48,480 nt of DNA. It comes from Coriobacteriia bacterium (GTDB taxonomy: Bacteria > Actinomycetota > Coriobacteriia > Anaerosomatales > PHET01). The position numbers and the translations under genes are program-made. This document shows positions 8,337 through 15,322 of this stretch, piece after piece (position 1 is the first letter of the stretch; every line of letters starts with the position of its first letter). The notes below the pieces were generated by a model. The model was not told the origin of the DNA. It searched no databases and saw nothing but the letters and a program-made list of their open reading frames with translations. Location: positions 1 through 48,480 of the forward strand of contig JAXMKZ010000016.1 of NCBI GenBank assembly GCA_034370385.1, in the 5' to 3' direction.

Positions 8337-10010
8337 TCACACGACGACGCGCAGAATCTCCTCGAGAGACGTGATGCCTTGACCGACTTTGGAGAACCCG
8401 TCGTCACGCAAGGTGAGCATGCCCTCGGCGATCGCCTGACGTTTCACCTCATCAGACGAGGCGTTCTCGACGGTGAGCCGCTCCATCGTCTCGGACATCG
8501 CCATCACCTCATGCACGCCCATTCGGCCCTTGTAGCCGATCCCGCCACACTTCTTGCAGCCTGTTGCGCGGAACAGCTTCGGAGGGTTGCCGGCCTCAAA
8601 CGGGTACCCGATGCGCTGCAGCGCGACCTCCTCGGGGGTGTACTGCTGCTTGCACTCCTTGCAGAGCCGACGCGCGAGACGCTGGGCTACCACCAACGTG
8701 ACCGCGGAGGCCGTCAGGAACGGTTCGATTCCCATCTCGGTCAGCCGCGTGAGCGCCGACGGCGCGTCGTTGGTGTGCAGGGTCGACAGCACAAGGTGTC
8801 CCGTGAGCGCCGCCTCGATGGCGATCGTGCCGGTCTCCTTGTCACGGATCTCACCGATCATCACCTTGTCGGGGTCTTGACGCAGGATGGAGCGCAGCGC
8901 CGCCGCGAACGTCAGCCCGGCCTTCTCGTTGACGTGCACCTGAGAGAGGCCCGGAAGGCGGTACTCGACCGGGTCCTCGACGGTGATCAAGTTGGTCTTG
9001 GGGTCGTTGGTCTCATTGATGGCGGCGTAGAGAGTCGTCGATTTTCCCGAGCCCGTCGGGCCGGTGACGAGAATCGCCCCGTACGGCAACGCCAACGCGT
9101 CCAGAAGCAAGCGCATGTTCTGCTCGCCGAAACCGAGGTCCGCGAGCGAGAGCATGATCGAGTCCTTGCGCAGTAGTCGCAGAACCGCCAGTTCGCCGTG
9201 CACGAGCGGAAGAGTGGCAACGCGGAAGTCCACGGACTTGCCGTCCAACACGACTCCGAATCGGCCGTCCAAGGGGACCCGTCGCTCGGAGATGTCCATG
9301 TTGGAAGTGATCTTGAGCCGGCTGATGAGCTGCCGGTGCATCGTCTTGGGAGACGTGAACACCTCGCGGCAGACGCCGTCGATGCGGTACCGGACGCGCA
9401 TCTGGGTCTCGTACGGCTCGATGTAGATGTCACCTGCACCCTGCCGAATCGCGTCGGTGACGATCTGGTTCATGAGCTTGGCGACGCCGGTGCTCTCACC
9501 CTCATCTTCCCCCTCCTCGTCACCATGCGAGACGAGAGAATCCTCAAGATCGCCGAGCATGTCGTTGACGTTGGCCTGACTCGTCGTGAATCGCTCGATC
9601 GCTATGATGAGTTCGCCCTCGGCCGCAACGACCGGACGAACCTCCTTGCGAGTGACGATTCGCAGGTCGTCAACGGCGAATATGTTGGCGGGATCGGCCA
9701 TCGCGACGATCAGCTCGTCGTCTTCTTCCTTGATCGGGAGAACGAGATACTTGCGCATCAGATCCGTGGATATGAGCATCGCGGCGTTGGGATCGATGTC
9801 GTAAGAGCCCACGTCGACGAAGGCCAGCCCCATCTGTTCGGCGACGGTTTTGGCGATCGCCGTCTCGGTCGCGAAGCCGAGCCCGTCGATAGTGGCGATG
9901 AGCGACCGCCCCTGCGACTCCTCCCCAGCCTGCCGCAGTTGCTCCTCGGTGATGAGTGTTGCGCGTACGAGCATACGCCCGAGCCGCTGTGCGGTCGCGT
10001 GTGCGGTCAC
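8337..10010 (-). CDS. pilB: Second PilB-type extension ATPase
   Basis: A 557-residue GspE/PilB ATPase. Seen: N-terminal MshEN-like domain, Walker A GPTGSGKST, Walker B region KVMIGEIRD, His box STLHTNDAP, and a CxxC...CxxC zinc site (RLCKECK and GCKKCGG), which marks it as PilB-like rather than PilT-like. The GTG start at 10010 overlaps the aroE stop in GTGA, implying translational coupling; AGGGGGA lies 6 nt upstream. A longer frame to 10250 is a shadow of aroE. Domain order matches the PilB at 1895-3565, but many positions differ, so this is an old duplication. Role: ATP-driven pilus polymerisation, perhaps under other conditions or for other pilins. It is the first gene after aroE and is followed by the Roadblock gene. 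Confidence 0.94.
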   Translation of the reverse strand: MTAHATAQRLGRMLVRATLITEEQLRQAGEESQGRSLIATIDGLGFATETAIAKTVAEQMGLAFVDVGSYDIDPNAAMLISTDLMRKYLVLPIKEEDDELIVAMADPANIFAVDDLRIVTRKEVRPVVAAEGELIIAIERFTTSQANVNDMLGDLEDSLVSHGDEEGEDEGESTGVAKLMNQIVTDAIRQGAGDIYIEPYETQMRVRYRIDGVCREVFTSPKTMHRQLISRLKITSNMDISERRVPLDGRFGVVLDGKSVDFRVATLPLVHGELAVLRLLRKDSIMLSLADLGFGEQNMRLLLDALALPYGAILVTGPTGSGKSTTLYAAINETNDPKTNLITVEDPVEYRLPGLSQVHVNEKAGLTFAAALRSILRQDPDKVMIGEIRDKETGTIAIEAALTGHLVLSTLHTNDAPSALTRLTEMGIEPFLTASAVTLVVAQRLARRLCKECKQQYTPEEVALQRIGYPFEAGNPPKLFRATGCKKCGGIGYKGRMGVHEVMAMSETMERLTVENASSDEVKRQAIAEGMLTLRDDGFSKVGQGITSLEEILRVVV

Positions 10011-10900
10011 GGTCGTCCCCCTGCGCCTCGTGCGCAAAGGGCGGCTTCGGCGGCCGCTCTCATCGTCTCCCGCGGGGTCCGAACCTGCTTGCTGTCGTTC
10101 CAGATGTCCACCGCGATCGCACCCTGGCACACGAGCATCCCCAGGCCATCGAGCGCACGCGCGCCGACGCTGCGTGCGCCTGAGACGAGCGCCGTGGGCT
10201 CCGGGGTCCCGTAGACCATGTCGTAGACAAGCTGTCCCGGTCGCAGCCACTCGACGGGGATGGGGCTCTCGTCTTCTGGCTTCATCCCTGCAGGCGTCGC
10301 GTTGACGATCAGGTCGGCAGCACCGATCTGTTGCTCGGCCGCGTAGACGGAGACCGACGAGGCCTTCGCCGCCCCGAGGTGACCACGCATGCGATCGATG
10401 AGTTCGTCAGCACGATCCATGTCGCGGTTCACGACGGTGATCGATGCAGCGCGCGCCAGCAGGAACGCCACGAACGCCGCGCCTGCCGCACCCCCGGCCC
10501 CCAGTATCACCACGTCCTTGCCCGCGGGCGTGAAGCCCGCCTCCTCTTCCAAGGCCTCGAGTAGCCCACGACCATCGGTGTTGTACCCCACCAGCCGTCC
10601 CTCCACGACGTGCACGGTGTTGACCGCTCCCGCCATGCTGGCCGCCGTCGCGACCTCGTCGCAGAGCTCCAAGACAGCCTGCTTGAAGGGCATGGTCACG
10701 TTGAATCCCACGCAGCGAAGCGAGGGCGCCAGCGCCATGAACCGACGCAGACCGACCTCGTCAGCGAGTTCGACCGGCAGGTAGACCCAGTTGAGCTCCA
10801 GCTGCTGGTAGACGGCGTTGTGCATCGCCGGTGAAAGAGAATGGCCAAGGGGCCGCCCCAAGACACCCGCGATCTTCGTCTGTCCGTCGATACTTCTCAT
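10007..10900 (-). CDS. aroE: Shikimate dehydrogenase
   Basis: A 297-residue NADP-dependent shikimate dehydrogenase of the shikimate (aromatic amino acid) pathway. Seen: substrate-site motif GHSLSPAMHN near residue 18, catalytic Lys in NVTMPFKQ, NTVH and YNTDGRG, the dinucleotide loop GAGGAAGAA, and the C-terminal GMLVCQGA with its conserved Gln. Length is slightly above the usual 270-290. The ATG has GAGGGA just upstream. The stop overlaps the GTG of the PilB-type ATPase gene, so aroE appears to head the pilus transcription unit; aroE next to pilus genes recurs in Gram-positive lineages. The YqeG-type gene is the neighbour downstream in coordinates, 44 nt away, and is read into aroE from the same direction. 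Confidence 0.95.
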   Translation of the reverse strand: MRSIDGQTKIAGVLGRPLGHSLSPAMHNAVYQQLELNWVYLPVELADEVGLRRFMALAPSLRCVGFNVTMPFKQAVLELCDEVATAASMAGAVNTVHVVEGRLVGYNTDGRGLLEALEEEAGFTPAGKDVVILGAGGAAGAAFVAFLLARAASITVVNRDMDRADELIDRMRGHLGAAKASSVSVYAAEQQIGAADLIVNATPAGMKPEDESPIPVEWLRPGQLVYDMVYGTPEPTALVSGARSVGARALDGLGMLVCQGAIAVDIWNDSKQVRTPRETMRAAAEAALCARGAGGRP

Positions 10901-10944
10901 GCACGTCCCTCGTCCAACCGGTGCAGACGGGCTACGTCTCGAGT

Positions 10945-11433
10945 CTAGGGCACAGGCTGGCGGTCCGCCAGCAGCGCCCGCTCAAGGCGCCTCAGGAGCA
11001 ACGTATGAGGTAGGTCCGACTCAGACAGCGGCGCCACGAGAACCGTCACAGCGCCGATGAGCTTGCCGCCGAGCACATCGGTGAACATCTGGTCGCCCAC
11101 CACAGCAGCCCGCGATCGGGACGAGCCGACGAGCGACAGTCCCTTGAGAAGGGCGAAGGGCAGCGGCTTGACCGCTTTGGCGACCAACTTGAAGCCGAGC
11201 TCATCAGCCACTCCGAATACGCGGTCGTGCCAGTTGTTGGAGACAAGGCACACCGTGAAGCCGGACTGGGTGACTCGAGCGGCCCACGCATGCAGGTCGT
11301 CGGGCACGATGTTCGTGTCGCGCGGCAACAACGTGTTGTCCAAGTCGACGAGCAACGTGTCCACGCCGCGGCCCTTGAGCGCATCAAGATCGATGTCATG
11401 GACGCTGCGGTGGTAGTAGTCGGGTGAGAGCAC
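10945..11433 (-). CDS. YqeG-family HAD-type (IIIA) phosphatase
   Basis: A 162-residue HAD-superfamily hydrolase. Seen: motif I LLVDLDNTLLP with the nucleophile Asp and general-acid Asp, motif II SNN, the Lys in the KAVKPLP region, and motif III GDQMFTDVLGG. This pattern matches YqeG of Bacillus, a cytoplasmic phosphatase of unclear substrate commonly near aroE. The start is GTG, directly abutting the TAG stop of the upstream gene (TAGGTG, no gap), so coupling is likely. The stop is TAG. Confidence 0.88.
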   Translation of the reverse strand: MLSPDYYHRSVHDIDLDALKGRGVDTLLVDLDNTLLPRDTNIVPDDLHAWAARVTQSGFTVCLVSNNWHDRVFGVADELGFKLVAKAVKPLPFALLKGLSLVGSSRSRAAVVGDQMFTDVLGGKLIGAVTVLVAPLSESDLPHTLLLRRLERALLADRQPVP

Positions 11434-12114
11434 CTAGTGATCCTGCTTTCCGTCGCCGTCATGATCATGGTCGCCAAGCCCGATGCCCTCGGCGCGCAAG
11501 CGCGCAAGTTCGGTCGCCACGGCCTGAGCACGCGCATCATCGCCCAGAGACAGCAAGGAATCTCGCGCGATCGCGAGGCCCTCGAAGCGCTCCTCCTCGT
11601 CATGCCACTCAACGCTGTCGCCGACTATCAGATAGGTGAGGCGCGCGATCTCGGGGCGATACGCATCCTTGTCGGCCAGCATCAGGAGCTGGAGCAGATT
11701 CGCGTGCATCAGGCCTGCCTGCGGGTTGTTGACCAATCCATCCCGAGCGACTGCGATGCCTTGCTCTTCGCCCATCCGGGACCTGACGATCCAAGCTGAG
11801 ACGAAGTATCCCTGCTGGAACTGCGGGTCAAGCATCGTGACCATGCGGATCGTAGGCAGCATGTAGAGCTGGTCTGTCAGGACGGTGTCTTCGTAGTAGT
11901 CGTGGAACAACGGCTCGAGTCGATTCCATAGAACAGCCGCCGCGAACCTCCGCAGGCCGCTGGCGTACGCGAAACCAGCCTGCCCGAGGGCCTTGCCTGC
12001 CCCGGTCATTCCCGTGTCCGGTGCGCTCACGGACATCAGCACCATGGAGGCGACAAGGACGCCGACAAGAACCGCAGCGACCATCATGCGGCTGTGCCGT
12101 ATTTCGAGGCGCAT
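11434..12114 (-). CDS. Membrane-anchored protein of unknown function beside an ABC exporter
   Basis: Not recognised. Seen: 226 residues, one N-terminal transmembrane helix (about 10-30), then an alpha-helical soluble domain that looks like weak TPR-type repeats (LYMLPTIRMVTMLDPQFQQG, and NNPQAGLMHANLL). The C-terminus GDHDHDGDGKQDH is Asp/His rich and resembles a DxDxDG metal loop. The ATG overlaps the permease stop by one base (TGATG), and the TAG stop abuts the next start. Context implies function with the ABC pair upstream: an accessory or solute-contacting subunit. This is inference; no catalytic motif is visible. Confidence 0.78.
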   Translation of the reverse strand: MRLEIRHSRMMVAAVLVGVLVASMVLMSVSAPDTGMTGAGKALGQAGFAYASGLRRFAAAVLWNRLEPLFHDYYEDTVLTDQLYMLPTIRMVTMLDPQFQQGYFVSAWIVRSRMGEEQGIAVARDGLVNNPQAGLMHANLLQLLMLADKDAYRPEIARLTYLIVGDSVEWHDEEERFEGLAIARDSLLSLGDDARAQAVATELARLRAEGIGLGDHDHDGDGKQDH

Positions 12115-12848
12115 CAGAGGTCACGCCTCTCGAACAGGGCCGTCGCGCCGAGAAGCAGTAGGCCCGACAGGGCGCCGAACGCACCGACCATCCCGGCCGC
12201 ATATCCGATCCCATAGCCCGAGCCGTGAGCCACGGGTGCGATAACGTTGAACACATCGAGGCTCGGCAGCCACCATGGGGGTTCGCCATGCACGCCTCCG
12301 ATGAGCCCGCCGACCGAATGTCCCGCGAAGACGAAGGTGAGCGCGCCGACAACATTCGTGACCGGCCCGAACCGTGCCGAGAGCAAGATCGTGATGGCCG
12401 CGATGACGCCCATCTCGAGCCAGACGGCGAACGCCGCTTCGAACAGGATCCACATTGTCTCGCGGTACGCGATGCCGCCGACAGCTACCGCCACCACGGT
12501 GAATGCGGCGATGACCGCACCCACCACACCGCACAGGCCGAGCCACGTGCCCACCAGATACTGCCAGCGGCGTACATCTCGGCTGAGAATGTTGTAGACC
12601 GTGCGGCGTTCGGTCTCTGCGGGAATCCGGGTCGATGCGAGTCCCAGTGTGACCACGAGAGCGGCCGCGAACAACAAGGAGATGGCGACCTCGCGGTAGA
12701 CCGATCCGACAACCCCCGCTCCGTAGCTGGGCAGACTAGGCGCCACGAACGACAGGATCGCCGCGAAGATGACGACGACCCATACGACCTTTCGGCGGAT
12801 GGCGTCCGTAAGCACGGCTGTCGCGATGGCAAGCATCGTGTCCATCAC
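12114..12848 (-). CDS. ABC-2 type transporter permease
   Basis: A 244-residue integral membrane protein with about six hydrophobic helices (roughly 17-38, 53-72, 100-125, 134-160, 164-183, 208-235). The short cytoplasmic stretch after helix 2 (STRIPAETERRTVYNILSR) fits ABC-2 family exporters such as NatB/YhaP-type permeases. The start overlaps the end of the ATPase gene by 4 nt (ATGA), and the stop overlaps the next start by one base. It forms an exporter with the ATPase at 12845-13801. The substrate is unknown. Confidence 0.88.
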   Translation of the reverse strand: MMDTMLAIATAVLTDAIRRKVVWVVVIFAAILSFVAPSLPSYGAGVVGSVYREVAISLLFAAALVVTLGLASTRIPAETERRTVYNILSRDVRRWQYLVGTWLGLCGVVGAVIAAFTVVAVAVGGIAYRETMWILFEAAFAVWLEMGVIAAITILLSARFGPVTNVVGALTFVFAGHSVGGLIGGVHGEPPWWLPSLDVFNVIAPVAHGSGYGIGYAAGMVGAFGALSGLLLLGATALFERRDL

Positions 12849-13801
12849 GCTGCCTCCCCTTCGTTTCGGGAGAGCAACCTCGCGAAGTAATCCTCGAGAC
12901 TCTCACGCTTCGGCACCACGGAGACGACACGCCACCCCGCATCGTCCAAAACATCGACGATCCTGCGCACGGACTCATCCGACACGGAGAACTCGGTCAC
13001 CTCGCCGCTGAACGCGACCTCGCTCGCCGCGCGAGCGACCGGCTCAGGCAGCTCACCCGTTCCGCGTGCGCGAATCGACGTCTGTCCGGCGACATTCAGT
13101 AGATCATCGATGTGCCCACGCCCTGCGACACGTCCCCTGTCAAGCACGGTCACTTCGTCGCACACCGCTTCAACCTCTGAAAGCTGGTGCGAAGACAGCA
13201 GGACGGTCGTGCCCTGAGACTTCATCTTCAGCATGAGGTTGCGCACGTCACGCTGGCCTACCGGATCAAGCCCTGAAGCCGGCTCATCCAAGACCACCAC
13301 GGGCGGAGCGCCCAGAAGCGCCTGCGCCAGGCCAAGGCGCTGTAGCATTCCCCGGGAGAAGCGTGACAGCGTCACATCACCACGGCCCTCAAGCCCGACC
13401 CGTTTCAGCAGCGCATCGAGCTCACCATCGATTCTGTCGCGGGAAAGGCCCGATAGGCGGCCGTAGAAGCGAAGGGCTTCGCCTGCACGCAGTTGTGGCG
13501 GGAAGTAGGGCTGCTCGGCCAGAAATCCCAGCTGTGATCGCGCGCCGGGCGTCGTGGCATCCACACCAAGGATCTCGAATCGTCCCCCGGAGGGCTTCAC
13601 TAGGCCAAGAAGCATCTTGAGGGTCGTGGTCTTTCCGGCGCCGTTGGGGCCTAGCAGCCCGTGGATGGTGCCCGGCGAGACGGACAGCGACACTTCGACG
13701 ACCGCCTCGGGTCTGCCCACCGCTGCGGCCCCGTAGCCTTTGCGCGCGCCCTCGATCAGGATCGCCGGCGTCGCCACCGGCTTCTCGTTGCCCGATGTCA
13801 C
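12845..13801 (-). CDS. ABC transporter ATP-binding protein
   Basis: A 318-residue ATPase. Seen: Walker A GPNGAGKTT, Q-loop region around FLAEQPYFPP, signature LSRFSRGM (a variant of LSGGQ), Walker B VVVLDEPASGLDP, H-loop LLSSHQLSEVE, and a C-terminal extension of about 90 residues typical of ABC-2 exporters with a small regulatory domain. It energises the permease encoded immediately downstream (ATGA overlap). Its own ATG overlaps the mltG stop by 4 nt, so mltG, the ATPase, the permease and two further genes form a tightly packed unit. The substrate is not predictable. Confidence 0.93.
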   Translation of the reverse strand: MTSGNEKPVATPAILIEGARKGYGAAAVGRPEAVVEVSLSVSPGTIHGLLGPNGAGKTTTLKMLLGLVKPSGGRFEILGVDATTPGARSQLGFLAEQPYFPPQLRAGEALRFYGRLSGLSRDRIDGELDALLKRVGLEGRGDVTLSRFSRGMLQRLGLAQALLGAPPVVVLDEPASGLDPVGQRDVRNLMLKMKSQGTTVLLSSHQLSEVEAVCDEVTVLDRGRVAGRGHIDDLLNVAGQTSIRARGTGELPEPVARAASEVAFSGEVTEFSVSDESVRRIVDVLDDAGWRVVSVVPKRESLEDYFARLLSRNEGEAA

Positions 13802-14871
13802 TTGCCGAACACCTCTTTCGACTTCTGCTTCGCCTTAAGGAAGTCCGCCCGATTCGTAGTGAACGTGTGCGTACCGTCCTTGCCCGTCAGAACATAGTAG
13901 ATGAACCGTGTGTCGGCAGGAGTCGCTGCAGCCTGAAGCGATGCCAGCCCCGGACTTGCGATCGGGCCTGGCGGAAGACCCTTGTTCCGGTACGTGTTGT
14001 ACGGACTGTCGACTTCAGTATCACGGTAGCTCAGCCGGAAACGGTTGCCCGGCAGGACGTACTCGACCGTGGCGTCTATCTCAAGCAGCATGTTCTTCGC
14101 AAGGCGGTTCATGATCACGGAGGCGACGATCGGGCGCTCGCGATCGAGCTGCGCCTCGCGCTCGACCATGGACGCCAGAACGACGAGTTCGTTGAGACCC
14201 AGCCCGCGAGATTTCGCCGCTTCCGTATCCACCTCCACGATCTCGCGGTCGAACTGGTCGAGCATCATCTCGAGCGCCTCGCGGGCCGTCGCCCCCTGCT
14301 TCAGACGGTAGGTCTTCGGGAACAGGTAGCCCTCGAGTGAGCCGTCGTAGGCGTCTTCAAGGTACGGATGATCCTCGACGAACTCCCGGGCTCCGCCCTT
14401 GGCAAGCGCCAGAGTCTCATCCGCGGGGATACCGGCCTGCTTCTCAAGCCGGTCCGCGACCTGCTCGACCACGAAACCCTCGGGAATCGTGACACTCATG
14501 TACTCGATCAGCGGACCTGCTTGAAGCTGGTCGAGTACGGAGCTGTATGACATCCCCGTAGCCAGATCGTAGACGCCTGAGCGCAGCTTTCCGTCGGCTC
14601 TCCCGATACGCGCCTGAACCCGAAACATCGTCCGGTTGGGTATCACGCCGGCCTCGGCCAGCTGGGCGCCGATAGCGGCGGTCGTTGAACCGTTCTCGAT
14701 CTCGATCTGAACGGGTCGGCCTTCGGTCACGACCTCTTCAACGCGATAGAGAATCGACCAGGCAGCCCATGCCATCAACACTCCAAAGACCAGTAGACCT
14801 GAGACGAGGATGACCAGGGCCCGCCGCGCGAACCGGGCTCTCCGTCGCCTCTCAGCGGGTGTTCGCGCCAC
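13798..14871 (-). CDS. mltG: Endolytic murein transglycosylase MltG
   Basis: A YceG/MltG-family membrane lytic transglycosylase that cleaves nascent glycan strands outside the membrane and helps terminate peptidoglycan polymerisation. Seen: a basic N-terminus, one transmembrane helix, a LysM-like region, and the catalytic-Glu motif LASMVEREAQ, followed by ASVIMNRL and the C-terminal YNTYRNKGLPPGPI signature. Start choice: GTG 14871 (MARTPAERRR) has GGAGG at 6 nt and overlaps ruvX by 20 nt; in-frame ATGs at 14889, 14892 and 14910 are alternatives with weaker sites. Length 357, normal for the family. mltG next to ruvX and alaS is the usual Gram-positive order. Confidence 0.94.
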   Translation of the reverse strand: MARTPAERRRRARFARRALVILVSGLLVFGVLMAWAAWSILYRVEEVVTEGRPVQIEIENGSTTAAIGAQLAEAGVIPNRTMFRVQARIGRADGKLRSGVYDLATGMSYSSVLDQLQAGPLIEYMSVTIPEGFVVEQVADRLEKQAGIPADETLALAKGGAREFVEDHPYLEDAYDGSLEGYLFPKTYRLKQGATAREALEMMLDQFDREIVEVDTEAAKSRGLGLNELVVLASMVEREAQLDRERPIVASVIMNRLAKNMLLEIDATVEYVLPGNRFRLSYRDTEVDSPYNTYRNKGLPPGPIASPGLASLQAAATPADTRFIYYVLTGKDGTHTFTTNRADFLKAKQKSKEVFGK

Positions 14872-15310
14872 CGTCAGCCTCCGCGTCATCATGCTCTTCG
14901 TGCGATTCATCGAGATACGCTTGCAGTAGAATCGCGGCCGCAACCATGTCCTTGCTGCCACGCTGTTGCTTCTCTGTCAGGCCGGCCTCGCGCATCCTGC
15001 GGCCAGCCTCGCTGGATGTCAGCCGCTCGTCGACGAACGAGACGGGTACGGGCAAGAACTGCGCCAAGCGTCCGATCGACTCGCGTACCCGGCGCGCCTG
15101 AGGGCCCTCCTCGCCTGACAGGGTCAACGGCAGACCCACAATCAACCCTGAGGCCTCGTACTGGTCGATCAGCCGAATCAGTTCACGGGCATCCGCGCGC
15201 ACGCGAGCCGCATCCAGGACGGTGAGCGGTGTGGCCACCCGGCGACCCGGGTCAGACACCGCGACGCCGATGCGCTTCTCGCCGATATCGAGCCCGAGCA
15301 GGCGACTCAT
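14852..15310 (-). CDS. ruvX: Putative pre-16S rRNA nuclease / Holliday-junction-resolvase-like RuvX (YqgF)
   Basis: A 152-residue RNase H-fold protein. Seen: LLGLDIGEKRIGVAVSD with the first acidic ligand, GLPLTLSGEEG, FVDERLTSSEA and a C-terminal acidic Asp in SKDMVAAAILL. Family knowledge: YqgF matures the 5' end of 16S rRNA and has also been linked to Holliday junction processing. It begins 12 nt after alaS ends and overlaps mltG by 20 nt. Its length is typical; the last 15 residues are acidic and disordered. Confidence 0.93.
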   Translation of the reverse strand: MSRLLGLDIGEKRIGVAVSDPGRRVATPLTVLDAARVRADARELIRLIDQYEASGLIVGLPLTLSGEEGPQARRVRESIGRLAQFLPVPVSFVDERLTSSEAGRRMREAGLTEKQQRGSKDMVAAAILLQAYLDESHEEHDDAEADGGANTR

Positions 15311-15322
15311 CGGCTTGCCGCC

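Noticed and set aside
8337-10010. Calling the second pilus ATPase a PilT retraction motor
   Set aside because: It has the N-terminal MshEN-like domain and the zinc tetracysteine of PilB; PilT lacks both.
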